A stretch of 64,000 bases of DNA. Source: Rhodopseudomonas infernalis. GTDB taxonomy: Bacteria > Pseudomonadota > Alphaproteobacteria > Rhizobiales > Xanthobacteraceae. Within the stretch, counting starts at the first letter, position 1. Each line of letters begins with the position of its first letter. The translations under genes and the position numbers were made by a program. Below, piece after piece: positions 28,935-37,573 of this stretch. The stretch is taken from positions 1 through 64,000 of the forward strand of contig NZ_JAJNAL010000028.1 in the NCBI RefSeq assembly GCF_022271405.1, in the 5' to 3' direction. Below the pieces are notes generated by a model. The model was not told where the DNA came from and searched no databases. It saw only the letters and a program-made list of their open reading frames with translations.

Positions 28935-29043
28935 CCTGTCGGCGATGCGACAGCGCTCTCGTGCCTTTTCGGTCATGCGGTTGCGTTGACGCAGCGGCGT
29001 CGAATCTGCGCCGCTGAGGCGGCGGCCGTGATAGGCAAATAGA

Positions 29044-29073
29044 ACCCCCTCGGACCGGCAGGCCCGAGGGGGT
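29044..29073 (-). terminator. Intrinsic terminator for the 165-aa secreted protein gene
   Basis: A perfect 10-base stem (ACCCCCTCGG with CCGAGGGGGT) around a 10-base loop, followed on the minus strand by TTCTATTT. It starts 18 bases past the stop at 29091. Confidence 0.8.
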
Positions 29074-29090
29074 CCTCAGACGAAGATCTG

Positions 29091-29588
29091 TCAGCCCTTG
29101 GTCATGCTGATATTGACGCCGCGGATGTCGCCTTTGGAGCTGATCGCGACGGACTGCTTGTTGCCGCGGGTGGTTAACGAAATGTTGGCGGCGAATCCGG
29201 CTGCCTCGACGAACACTTCGATATTTCCGCCGCCGGCCTTGCCCTGCAGATTGCCGTTGATGTTGCGGCTCGCTTCGCTCCAGTTGCCGGAAATGCGGTC
29301 GCCGTTGCTGGCGACGTCGGCGGACAGGTCGAACTTGTAGCTGTCGCTGGCGCAGCGCAGCGTCTGGGCCAGCTGCTTGCCGCCGCCGCCGACCTTGTAG
29401 GTGGCGCGGCAGCGAATTCGCTCCTTCGTTCCATCCGAGAGAGCGACGGTGCCGGTGCCGGACCACGAGCCTTCGAATCCAGCGAACGGGCCCTCGGCAT
29501 GGCTCGCGGAGGCCGACAACAGCATTGCCGCGGCAACCCCGGCCACCTTCAACGAGCCAAACGAAAAGGATGAACGAAGCAGTGTCAT
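29091..29588 (-). CDS. Secreted protein of unknown function (165 aa)
   Basis: A signal peptide is clear (VAGVAAAMLLSASASHA-EGPF). The mature part of about 133 residues is rich in Gly, Ser, Asn and alternating hydrophobic residues (GFEGSWSGTGTVALSDG..., GDRISGNWSEASRNINGNL, GGNIEVFVEAAGFAANISL), which suggests a small all-beta barrel of lipocalin type. Two Cys (IRCRAT, LRCASD) may pair. I do not recognise a named family, but similar small exported proteins are common in Bradyrhizobium and Rhodopseudomonas. It is transcribed leftward with its own terminator, towards pioC. Confidence 0.75.
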   Translation of the reverse strand: MTLLRSSFSFGSLKVAGVAAAMLLSASASHAEGPFAGFEGSWSGTGTVALSDGTKERIRCRATYKVGGGGKQLAQTLRCASDSYKFDLSADVASNGDRISGNWSEASRNINGNLQGKAGGGNIEVFVEAAGFAANISLTTRGNKQSVAISSKGDIRGVNISMTKG

Positions 29589-29999
29589 TCTTAGCTACCC
29601 CTGAAAAATGATACCGAAACGACGCTGCGCCGTATCAGCCTGTTAGTGTTCTCGCGTACCGACTGGTTCAAATCAGATAATACGCCGGTTGGTTCCCTGC
29701 AACGAAGCTCGCGAACGATGCAGGCGGTCGGCTGGCGCACGCCGGCCACACGTTCTGCGTCCATCGTTCCCCGTCCATGTCGCAAATCCGCAACGTCGCG
29801 CGAAGAAATCGATCGACGTGACGTCGGCGTTTGAAACATGGTCGCAACTGTCGCACTATGTGCGCAAATTTGGCCGCATTCGCGCGGTTAAATGACGGTC
29901 TGCACACGACGAGTCGATCGAGGCCTCGCAGCCTGTCGGGAGCGCCTTTGACGCCGATCGATGACGCTTCTGGTTTCCCCGTACAATCGAAGGAATAAA
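29589..29999. other. Gene-free stretch between two small secreted-protein genes
   Basis: About 410 bases between divergently transcribed genes; it must hold both promoters. No credible reading frame, repeat or known operator was recognised. Confidence 0.5.
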
Positions 30000-30239
30000 A
30001 TGCAAAAGATCTTGGTTGCGATGATGCTGCTCGTTCCGCTGTCCACCGGCGCCTACGCCCAGCAGCAGCAACAGCGCAGCGGCACCCCCGAAGAGCAGGC
30101 CGCTTGCTCGCGCGACGTGTCCCGTCACTGCCGAGCGCTGATGGATCAGGGTGATTTCGCCATCCTCGCGTGCCTGAAGGAGCACCGTCCGAAGATCAGC
30201 CGCGCCTGCAACCAGGTGTTGGTGAATCACGGCCAATAA
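30000..30239 (+). CDS. Small secreted Cys-containing protein (79 aa)
   Basis: 79 aa from the ATG at 30000 (AAGGA ribosome site 5 bases upstream). A signal peptide (ILVAMMLLVPLSTGAYA) precedes a Gln-rich start (QQQQQRSG). The mature protein of about 60 residues has four Cys (AACSRDVSRHCRALM, LACLKEH, RACNQVL), spaced like the short Cys-rich repeat seen in Golgi glycoprotein 1-type domains, so probably two disulfides. Function is unknown. It lies just upstream of the hopanoid operon on the same strand, with about 190 bases between. Confidence 0.75.
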   Translation: MQKILVAMMLLVPLSTGAYAQQQQQRSGTPEEQAACSRDVSRHCRALMDQGDFAILACLKEHRPKISRACNQVLVNHGQ

Positions 30240-30377
30240 TCGCCAATGCTCGTCCCGGGCGGACGCTGGCCGCCCGCGTTGGTGGGGCGGTGAGGATCTG
30301 ACGCAGCCGCGCGGCCGTCCTGGCCGGCCTGCGTCAATATCGTTGGTTTAACCGGCGAATTTCCCGTATATGGCGTG

Positions 30378-30417
30378 CGCGAACGGATCAGCCCTGCATG
30401 GGGCGGGTCCGTTCGCG
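30378..30417 (+). promoter_or_regulatory. Perfect hairpin directly upstream of hpnC
   Basis: CGCGAACGGA and TCCGTTCGCG form a perfect 10-base stem around a 20-base loop, ending 10 bases before the hpnC ATG. It covers the place where a ribosome site would be expected, and none is otherwise visible. It may control translation of the first hopanoid gene or end transcription from upstream; no T run of terminator type is adjacent apart from TTTTT at 30420. Confidence 0.5.
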
Positions 30418-30427
30418 ACGTTTTTCC

Positions 30428-31336
30428 ATGTCCGAACCGAGCGTTAGTCAGAAACCGATGACGTCTGCGAGCGAATTGCGATCCGGCAAGACCCACCGGG
30501 ACGAGAATTTCCCGGTCGCGTCGTGGATCATCCACCCGCGCCATCGCGAGCTGATTCTGGCATTTTACAATTTCGTCCGGACCGCTGACGACATCGCCGA
30601 TCACGCGATGCTCGATGCTCCCACCAAGCTCAGCTATCTCGACCTGCTCGAAGCCGAACTGCTCGGTCGCGGCGAAACCCAGGCGGAGGCGGTGGCGCTG
30701 CGCAAGGCGCTGGCCGCGCGCGGAATGCCGCCGCGCCACGCGCTCGATCTGCTCACCGCATTCCGGATGGACGTCACCAAGCTGCGCTACGAGGACTGGG
30801 ACGAAGTCATCCATTATTGCCGCTACTCGGCGATGCCGGTGGGGCGCTTCATGCTCGATGTCCATGGCGAAAGCACGTCGACCTGGCCGGCCTCCGACGC
30901 GCTGTGCGCCGGCCTGCAGATCAACAATCACCTGCAGGATTGCGGCAAGGACTATCGCAATCTGAACCGCGTCTACCTGCCGCGCGACGCGCTGGATGCG
31001 GTCGGCGCCAAGGTCGACGAACTCGGCCTGCTGAAATCCTCGCCGGCGCTGCTGAAGTGCCTGCAGGACCTCGCCGTGCGCACCGACGTGCTGCTCGGCC
31101 AGGGCCGGCCGCTCGCCGCTGAAGTCAAGGACTTCCGGCTCGGCCTCGAGGTTTCGGTGATCCAGAGCTTCGCCGATCGCATCGTCGCCATGCTGAAGGT
31201 GCGCGATCCGCTCAGCGAGCGGGTGCATCTGAAGCCGGCCGAATTCCTGTTCGCGACGATCGGTGCGATCGGGTCCGAGGTCGCGCGCCGCACCTTCGGT
31301 AGGGGGCCGGTGTCGAAGCCGGCGCCGCGCGCATGA
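30428..31336 (+). CDS. hpnC: Hydroxysqualene synthase
   Basis: 302 aa from the ATG at 30428; an ATG at 30398 inside the upstream hairpin is an alternative. A trans-isoprenyl diphosphate synthase fold of the squalene/phytoene synthase type. It converts presqualene diphosphate, made by HpnD, into hydroxysqualene. The first aspartate-rich motif is TADDIADHA and the second region is NNHLQDCGKDY. It is the first gene of hpnC-hpnD-hpnE; its TGA overlaps the hpnD ATG (ATGA), so the two subunits of the pathway are translationally coupled. Confidence 0.93.
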   Translation: MSEPSVSQKPMTSASELRSGKTHRDENFPVASWIIHPRHRELILAFYNFVRTADDIADHAMLDAPTKLSYLDLLEAELLGRGETQAEAVALRKALAARGMPPRHALDLLTAFRMDVTKLRYEDWDEVIHYCRYSAMPVGRFMLDVHGESTSTWPASDALCAGLQINNHLQDCGKDYRNLNRVYLPRDALDAVGAKVDELGLLKSSPALLKCLQDLAVRTDVLLGQGRPLAAEVKDFRLGLEVSVIQSFADRIVAMLKVRDPLSERVHLKPAEFLFATIGAIGSEVARRTFGRGPVSKPAPRA

Positions 31337-32175
31337 GCATGCAGCAAGTGACTTCCGAACCCGTCGAACACCAAGGCGTCGCCGTCGGCAGCTCGTTCTA
31401 CGCCGCGATGCGCATCCTGCCGCGCCCGCAGCGCGAGGCGATGTTCCAGGTCTACAGCTTCTGTCGCTACGTCGACGACATTGCCGATTCCGACGGTCCC
31501 CGTGATGTTCGGGCCGCGGGATTGCAGCGCTGGCGCGAGGATATCGACGCGCTGTATCGCGGCTCGCCGCCGCCGCGGCTGGCGGACTATCAGGAGTCGG
31601 TGCGTGCCTTCGGGCTGAAGCGCGAGGATTTCCTGGCGATCATCGACGGCATGGAGATGGACGTCACCGCCGACATCCGCGCGCCCAGCGAAGCTACGCT
31701 CGACCTTTACTGCGACCGCGTCGCCAGCGCGGTGGGCCGCCTGTCGGTGCGGATTTTCGGTCTGCCCGAGCAGGACGGCATTCTGCTCGCGCATCATCTC
31801 GGCCGGGCGCTGCAGCTCACCAACATTCTGCGCGACATCGACGAGGATGCGGGCCTCGGCCGACTGTATCTGCCGCGCGAGGGACTGCTCGCTGCCGGCA
31901 TCACCAGCCTCGATCCGATGACGGTGGCCGAAGATCCGGCCGTGCCGAACGTCTGCGCGCCGCTGGTGGCGCGCGCGCTCGAGCATTTCGATGCCGCCGA
32001 CAGGGTGATGAGCCGTAATCCGCGCCGTGTCGTCAAGGCGCCGCGGATCATGGGCAAGTACTACTTCTCTATCCTTCAACTGCTGATCGCGCGCGGCTTC
32101 GCGCCGCCGCGGGCGCCCGTCAAGCTCGGCAAGGCGGCGAAGATCGGCATTCTTCTGCAATACGCGATCGTCTGA
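31333..32175 (+). CDS. hpnD: Presqualene diphosphate synthase
   Basis: 280 aa. It joins two farnesyl diphosphates to presqualene diphosphate, the first committed step to squalene in bacteria that use the HpnCDE route. The first Asp-rich motif is RYVDDIADS (Asp48, Asp49, Asp52), and the second is LTNILRDIDEDAGLGRLYLP. The start overlaps hpnC by 4 bases and the stop overlaps the hpnE start by one base (TGATG). No membrane anchor is present, so the protein is probably membrane-associated only through its partners. Confidence 0.94.
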   Translation: MSMQQVTSEPVEHQGVAVGSSFYAAMRILPRPQREAMFQVYSFCRYVDDIADSDGPRDVRAAGLQRWREDIDALYRGSPPPRLADYQESVRAFGLKREDFLAIIDGMEMDVTADIRAPSEATLDLYCDRVASAVGRLSVRIFGLPEQDGILLAHHLGRALQLTNILRDIDEDAGLGRLYLPREGLLAAGITSLDPMTVAEDPAVPNVCAPLVARALEHFDAADRVMSRNPRRVVKAPRIMGKYYFSILQLLIARGFAPPRAPVKLGKAAKIGILLQYAIV

Positions 32176-33431
32176 TGTCGAAAACCGTTCACGTTATCGG
32201 TGCTGGAATTTCCGGTCTCGCGGCCGCCACCAAGCTCGCGCGCGAGGGCTTCACCGTCCACGTCCACGAGGCGATGCAGCAGGCCGGCGGCCGCTGCCGC
32301 TCGTATTTCGACGCGCAGACCAATCTGGTGATCGACAACGGCAACCATTTGCTGCTGTCCGGCAACCAGGCCGCGTGCGACTACGCACGGTCGATCGGCA
32401 CCGAAGCGGGGCTGGTCGGCCCGGCTCGTGCCGAGTTCGACTTCATGGACCTGAAGTCGAAGGCGCGCTGGAAGCTCGATCTCGGCAGCGGCCGGATTCC
32501 GCTGTGGCTGTTCGATGCCAAGCGCCGGGTGCCGGACACCACGATCGGGGATTATCTGGCGCTGGCGCCGCTGCTGTGGGCGCCGACCACCAAGCTGATC
32601 GGCGACACCATTCCGTGCCGTGGCCCGCTGTATGACCGACTGGTGGCGCCGCTGCTGCTTGCCGCGCTCAATGTCGATCCGCCCGAAGGCTCGGCGGGGC
32701 TCGCCGGCGCCGTGGTGCGCGAGACGCTGCTGGCCGGTGGGCAGGCCTGCCGGCCGCTGATCGCCCGGGACGGCCTCAGCGCCGTGCTGGTCGAGCCGGC
32801 CGTCGAGCAGCTCAAGCGCAGCGGCCCGGGCGTCGCGTTCGGCCACGAGCTGCGGTCGCTGACACCGGCGGGTGACCGGGTCGGCGGGCTGAATTTCGGC
32901 GGCGAGCATGTGGTCACGGTCGGCCCGGACGATTCGGTGGTGCTGGCGGTGCCGCCGCGCCCGGCGGCGTCGCTGCTGCCCGGCCTGAACACGCCCCAGA
33001 AGTACCGGGCGATCGTCAACGCCCATTTCGCCTATCCGCCGCTGGCGGGCATGCCGGCGCTGACCGGGGTGATCGGCGGCGTGGTGGAGTGGCTGTTCGC
33101 CTTCCCGAATCGGGTGTCGGTGACCATCAGCAACGGCGACCGGCTGGTCGATGCGCCGCGCGACCAGCTTGCGGCCGAAATATGGGCCGAGATCTGCCAG
33201 ATCTCCGGTATCACGGCGAATCTACCGCCGTGGCAAATTGTCCGCGAGCGGCGGGCCACCTTCGAGGCTACACCGGCTCAGAACGCCCTGCGTCCAGGGC
33301 CGGTCACCCAGTGGAAAAACCTGTTCCTCGCAGGCGATTGGACTGATACGGGGTTGCCGGCCACCATCGAAGGGTCGGTCCGCTCGGGCAATCGTGCCGC
33401 GGATCTGGTGCTGGCGCGGGGCCGGGCCTGA
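32175..33431 (+). CDS. hpnE: Hydroxysqualene dehydroxylase (FAD)
   Basis: 418 aa. A flavin amine-oxidase/phytoene desaturase-type enzyme that reductively removes the hydroxyl of hydroxysqualene to give squalene. The FAD dinucleotide-binding motif is at the N terminus (IGAGISGLAAATKLA, residues 8-22), with the second glutamate region HEAMQQAGGRC, and the C-terminal FAD motif FLAGDWTDTGLPATIEGSVRSG is intact. It is coupled to hpnD by a one-base overlap. The gap to shc is 41 bases, so it is in the same operon. Confidence 0.93.
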   Translation: MSKTVHVIGAGISGLAAATKLAREGFTVHVHEAMQQAGGRCRSYFDAQTNLVIDNGNHLLLSGNQAACDYARSIGTEAGLVGPARAEFDFMDLKSKARWKLDLGSGRIPLWLFDAKRRVPDTTIGDYLALAPLLWAPTTKLIGDTIPCRGPLYDRLVAPLLLAALNVDPPEGSAGLAGAVVRETLLAGGQACRPLIARDGLSAVLVEPAVEQLKRSGPGVAFGHELRSLTPAGDRVGGLNFGGEHVVTVGPDDSVVLAVPPRPAASLLPGLNTPQKYRAIVNAHFAYPPLAGMPALTGVIGGVVEWLFAFPNRVSVTISNGDRLVDAPRDQLAAEIWAEICQISGITANLPPWQIVRERRATFEATPAQNALRPGPVTQWKNLFLAGDWTDTGLPATIEGSVRSGNRAADLVLARGRA

Positions 33432-33472
33432 GCGATTTCGCCGGGCCGGCGACCACGGAGACTACGAAAACT

Positions 33473-35437
33473 ATGGATTCCGGCATTCACAATTCCGGCG
33501 CCGAGCGCGGCAGGACGCTGGAGGCGTCGATCGATGCTGCGCGCGGCGCGCTGATGGGCCTCCGCCGCGACGACGGGCATTGGGTGTTCGAGCTCGAAGC
33601 CGACGCGACGATCCCTGCCGAATACGTGTTGATGCGTCATTTCCTCGGCGAGCCGGTTGCCACCGAGCTCGAGGCCAAGATCGCCACCTATCTGCGCCGC
33701 ACGCAGGGCGCGCATGGCGGCTGGGCGCTGGTGCACGACGGCGACTTCGACATGAGCGCCAGCGTGAAGGCCTATTTCGCGCTGAAGATGATCGGCGATG
33801 ACGTGGACGCCCCGCATATGGCGCGTGCCCGCGAGGCGATCCGCTCGCGTGGCGGCGCGATCCACAGCAACGTGTTCACCCGCTTCATGCTGGCGATGTA
33901 CGGGGTCACCACCTGGCGCGCCGTGCCGGTGCTGCCGGTCGAAATCATGCTGCTACCGAGCTGGTCGCCGTTCACGCTGACCAAGATTTCGTATTGGGCG
34001 CGCACCACCATCGTGCCGCTGATGGTGCTGTCGGTGCTCAAGCCGCTCGCGCGCAACCCCAAGGGCGTCGGCATCGACGAATTGTTCCTGCAGGATCCGA
34101 AGTCGATCGGCCTGCTGGCCAAGGCGCCGCACCAGAACGCGTTTCTGTTCAAGCTGTTCGGCTCGATTGACGCGGTGCTGCGGGCGATCGAGCCGGTGAT
34201 GCCGAAGAAGTACCGGAAGCTCGCGATCGAAAAAGCGCTCGTCTTCCTCGAAGAGCGCCTCAACGGCGAGGATGGGCTCGGCGCGATCTTCCCGCCGATG
34301 GCCAACGCCGTGATGATGTACGACTCGCTGGGCTACGGCGAAGACTACCCGCCGCGCGCCAGCCAGCGCCGCGGCATCGAGCTTCTGCTGGTGGATCGTG
34401 GCGACGAGGCCTACTGCCAGCCCTGCGTCTCGCCGATCTGGGATACGGCGCTGGCGAGCCATGCGGTGTTCGAGGCTGACCGCACCGAAGGAGCCAAGTC
34501 CGTTCAGCCGGCGCTCGACTGGCTACTGCCGCGCCAGGTGCTCGACCTCAAGGGCGACTGGGCCGCCAAGGCGCCGGATGTTCGTCCGGGCGGCTGGGCG
34601 TTCCAGTACAACAACGCCCATTACCCCGATCTCGATGACACCGCGGTGGTGGTGATGGCGCTCGACCGCGCCCGCAAGGACGCGCCGAACCCCGCCTACG
34701 ACACCGCCATCGCGCGGGCCCGCGAGTGGATCGAGGGCATGCAGAGCGACGACGGCGGCTGGGCTGCCTTCGATGTGAACAACACCGAGTATTATCTGAA
34801 CAATATCCCGTTCTCGGACCACGGCGCGCTGCTCGATCCGCCGACCGAGGACGTCACCGCACGCTGCGTGTCGATGCTGGCGCAGCTCGGCGAGACGATG
34901 CAGTCGAGCCCTGCGCTGGCGCGCGGCGTCGAATATCTGCGCAAGACCCAGCTTCCGGACGGCTCTTGGTACGGCCGCTGGGGCCTGAATTACGTGTACG
35001 GCACCTGGTCGGTGCTGTGCGGGCTGAACGCCGCCGGCGTCGACCATCAGGATCCGGCGATTCGCAAAGCGGTGGACTGGCTGGCTTCGATCCAGAACGC
35101 AGACGGCGGCTGGGGCGAGGATGCGATCAGCTATCGGCTGGATTATCGGGGCTACGAAAGATCAGCCTCCACGGCCTCGCAGACGGCATGGGCTTTGCTT
35201 GCTCTGATGGCTGCGGGTGAAGTCGATCATCCGGCCGTGGCGCGCGGGATTGAGTACCTAAAAAGCACACAGACCGAAAAAGGACTGTGGGACGAGCAGC
35301 GCTACACCGGTACGGGCTTTCCGCGGGTGTTTTATCTGCGGTATCATGGATACTCAAAGTTCTTTCCGCTCTGGGCGCTGGCGCGGTATCGAAATTTGAG
35401 ATCCACGAACAGCAAGGTCGTAGGGGTCGGAATGTGA
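33473..35437 (+). CDS. shc: Squalene-hopene cyclase
   Basis: 654 aa, usual length. It cyclises squalene to hopene and diplopterol at the cytoplasmic face of the inner membrane. The catalytic acid motif DxDD is Asp386-Leu-Asp388-Asp389 (YPDLDDTA). Several QW-type repeats are visible, for example RTQGAHGGWALVHDG, RPGGWAFQYNN, QSDDGGWAAFD, QLPDGSWYGRWG and QNADGGWGED. A non-polar stretch near residues 150-190 probably forms the membrane-docking surface. Upstream are the squalene-forming genes, and its stop overlaps the hpnG start. Also called hpnF. Confidence 0.96.
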   Translation: MDSGIHNSGAERGRTLEASIDAARGALMGLRRDDGHWVFELEADATIPAEYVLMRHFLGEPVATELEAKIATYLRRTQGAHGGWALVHDGDFDMSASVKAYFALKMIGDDVDAPHMARAREAIRSRGGAIHSNVFTRFMLAMYGVTTWRAVPVLPVEIMLLPSWSPFTLTKISYWARTTIVPLMVLSVLKPLARNPKGVGIDELFLQDPKSIGLLAKAPHQNAFLFKLFGSIDAVLRAIEPVMPKKYRKLAIEKALVFLEERLNGEDGLGAIFPPMANAVMMYDSLGYGEDYPPRASQRRGIELLLVDRGDEAYCQPCVSPIWDTALASHAVFEADRTEGAKSVQPALDWLLPRQVLDLKGDWAAKAPDVRPGGWAFQYNNAHYPDLDDTAVVVMALDRARKDAPNPAYDTAIARAREWIEGMQSDDGGWAAFDVNNTEYYLNNIPFSDHGALLDPPTEDVTARCVSMLAQLGETMQSSPALARGVEYLRKTQLPDGSWYGRWGLNYVYGTWSVLCGLNAAGVDHQDPAIRKAVDWLASIQNADGGWGEDAISYRLDYRGYERSASTASQTAWALLALMAAGEVDHPAVARGIEYLKSTQTEKGLWDEQRYTGTGFPRVFYLRYHGYSKFFPLWALARYRNLRSTNSKVVGVGM

Positions 35438-36168
35438 TTCTGGGGGCTAGGGATGAAGCGGCGGCGGACGATCCGCGGCCGGTTCTAATCGTGACGGGGC
35501 TGATACAGGAAGCAAGAATTGCAGAAGGACCGGGTCTTACGGTCATTTGCAGCAGTAGCGATCCAAAGCAGTTGCGCCGCATGATGGCGAGCTTCGACGC
35601 CACCTCGATCCGGGGTGTCATCAGCTTTGGCGTAGCCGGCGGTCTCGACCCGTCGCTGCGGGCTGGAGACGTCGTGATCGCCACCGAAGTTGTGGCGGGT
35701 GAACGCCGTTGGGCCTCGGAAGTTTCCCTCAGCGACGAATTATTGCGAAGCGCCGGCCTCGGCCGTCAGCGCGTCGTTCGCGGCGGTCTGGTTGGAGCCG
35801 AGCAGGTGGTGGCGGCGCGTGACGCCAAGGCCATCCTGCGCGCCGAAACCGGCGCCGCAGCGGTCGACATGGAAAGCCACATCGCCGCCGATTACGCCGC
35901 CGCTGCCCAGCTGCCGTTCGCGGCGCTGCGCGTGATCAGCGATCCCGCCAATCGAAGCCTGCCGCAGATCGTGTCCACCGCGATCAAGCCGAACGGCGAT
36001 GTCGATCTGCGCCGCGTGCTCCGTGGCCTCGCGCGTCACCCGACGTCGATCCGCTCGCTGGTCTCGACCGGTATCGACTTCAACCGGGCGCTCCGCAGCC
36101 TGCGCGGCTGCCGTGGTTTCATGCTGGACGCCGTGCTGGGCCGTGGCGGTCTTGTCGCGGAGCTCTGA
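35434..36168 (+). CDS. hpnG: Adenosylhopane nucleosidase/phosphorylase
   Basis: 244 aa from a GTG at 35434 whose GTGA overlaps the shc stop; the GGGG-rich segment just upstream can serve as ribosome site. A nucleoside phosphorylase-type enzyme that removes adenine from adenosylhopane made by HpnH, giving ribosylhopane. Visible segments are GVISFGVAGGLDPSLRAGDVVIA, the substrate-specificity motif AAAVDMESHIAADYA with Met and Glu, and ALRVISDPANRSLP. It is the last gene of the rightward block; the matching hpnH is 5 kb away on the other strand, behind four inserted genes. Confidence 0.92.
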   Translation: MILGARDEAAADDPRPVLIVTGLIQEARIAEGPGLTVICSSSDPKQLRRMMASFDATSIRGVISFGVAGGLDPSLRAGDVVIATEVVAGERRWASEVSLSDELLRSAGLGRQRVVRGGLVGAEQVVAARDAKAILRAETGAAAVDMESHIAADYAAAAQLPFAALRVISDPANRSLPQIVSTAIKPNGDVDLRRVLRGLARHPTSIRSLVSTGIDFNRALRSLRGCRGFMLDAVLGRGGLVAEL

Positions 36169-36514
36169 GGAGCTTCGCCACGTCGCATTTTGGGTGGCTG
36201 TGCCCGCGAGATCTTCGATCCCGGAACGTTGCGGCGACCGGTCGGGGCGTGATGAGATTGATGGCGCGTTGGTCGGGTTTAGCGGCGCCGCAATAGGCTG
36301 CCCGGCCGCAGCATCCTCCGCGCATTCGCGCCGACTGCAGATTTGAGAAACGGTTCTGCGAAATGCCGTGGGGCGGGGCGACTGATAGCAAGTCATCGAT
36401 TGCGTCGGACCGCGCGTGCGGCTTTCGACACGGCGCCAAAGATAGCGTCAGCCATAGATCAGCCCAAAAACGGGCCCCCACTTCGATCGATTGGCTTGCA
36501 ACCGAAAGATCGAG
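36169..36514. other. Gene-free stretch after hpnG
   Basis: About 345 bases with no credible gene, terminator or repeat. It marks the left border of the four genes that separate hpnG from hpnH. Confidence 0.5.
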
Positions 36515-37516
36515 ATGCGGTCCCCTTCGTCGTCATTCCGTATCGCGTGCTTCGCGATAATTGCTGCTGCCGTGGCAGTGCCTTCAACGGCAAGTGCCGA
36601 GCTGATTTCCGATAAGTCGCAAAGCGTGTCGTTGGACAGGCAAGCCGTCGGCAAGGTGGTCGGCGGCATCGCTGTCGAGTTGCGGGAAGGTTACGTCTTT
36701 CCCGACACCGGAGTGCGGGCGGCGGATGCGCTGGAGAAGGCATTGGGAGAGGGTGCCTATGCGGGCGTCACCGATCCAGCCCAGTTCGCGCGGATCCTGA
36801 CTGAACAACTCGGCGCGATCACCAAGGACAGCCATATGCGGGTGATCTTTGGCTCACCGTTTCGGAACCAGCCCCCGCCTGCCGCATCCCAGGGGGCCGG
36901 CTTCGAGGTGAAGCGATTGGACGGGAACATCGGATATATCCACCTCGCGCGCTTCGTTCCGCCCGATATCTTCAAGCCTGCGGCCGACGAAGCCATGCGC
37001 AATCTGGCCGATACCGCGGCGCTCGTCATCGACATGCGGGACAATGGCGGCGGACATCCGGGATCGGTAGCCTACCTGATCAGTTTTCTGCTCGACCCGG
37101 GCAAGAGCGTTCATATCAACGATTTGATCTGGCGAAACCGTGGGACTGCGACTTTCAGAACGGAATCGTTCTGGAGCGTCGCGACGCCGGTGCATTATGT
37201 CGACAAGCCCGTCTATGTCCTGGTCGGGCCTAAGACCTATTCGGCTGGAGAGGAGTTTGCCTACGATCTCCAAGCACTCAAGCGCGCGACCGTGGTGGGC
37301 GAGAAAACTCGCGGAGGCGCCAACCCCGGCGGCCTGAAAGACCTCGGTTCCGATATCTTCGTTGTCGTGCCGACCGGCAGGGCTGAGAACCCGATGACGC
37401 ACGGCAACTGGGGTGGCGTCGGTGTGCAGCCTGACGTCCCGGCGGCACTCGGAGACACTCAGGAAGTTGCAGTCGCCATGGCGAAGGGGCTGCCTGCACC
37501 GCAATTGGCGCGATAG
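36515..37516 (+). CDS. Secreted S41-family peptidase
   Basis: 333 aa from the ATG at 36515. The signal peptide ends near STASA-ELIS. An N-terminal helical domain of IRBP type is followed by the S41 protease core: GNIGYIHLARFVPP, VIDMRDNGGGHPGSVAYLISFLL, and the nucleophile Ser243 in TYSAGEEFAYDL. A Lys264 follows in VGEKTRGGANPGG where many family members have Thr. There is no obvious PDZ domain, unlike CtpA. It should be periplasmic. Substrate is unknown, and nothing ties it to hopanoids apart from position. Confidence 0.85.
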   Translation: MRSPSSSFRIACFAIIAAAVAVPSTASAELISDKSQSVSLDRQAVGKVVGGIAVELREGYVFPDTGVRAADALEKALGEGAYAGVTDPAQFARILTEQLGAITKDSHMRVIFGSPFRNQPPPAASQGAGFEVKRLDGNIGYIHLARFVPPDIFKPAADEAMRNLADTAALVIDMRDNGGGHPGSVAYLISFLLDPGKSVHINDLIWRNRGTATFRTESFWSVATPVHYVDKPVYVLVGPKTYSAGEEFAYDLQALKRATVVGEKTRGGANPGGLKDLGSDIFVVVPTGRAENPMTHGNWGGVGVQPDVPAALGDTQEVAVAMAKGLPAPQLAR

Positions 37517-37573
37517 CCCAAGCGTGCTTGCCGTTCGGGCCGCGCTTTCGCGTTACTCTGGAGCGATCGGACG

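Noticed and set aside
23183-30000. Transposase, integrase or tRNA attachment site explaining the position of pioABC
   Set aside because: No mobile-element gene, tRNA or clear terminal repeat was seen; relocation is inferred from gene order only.
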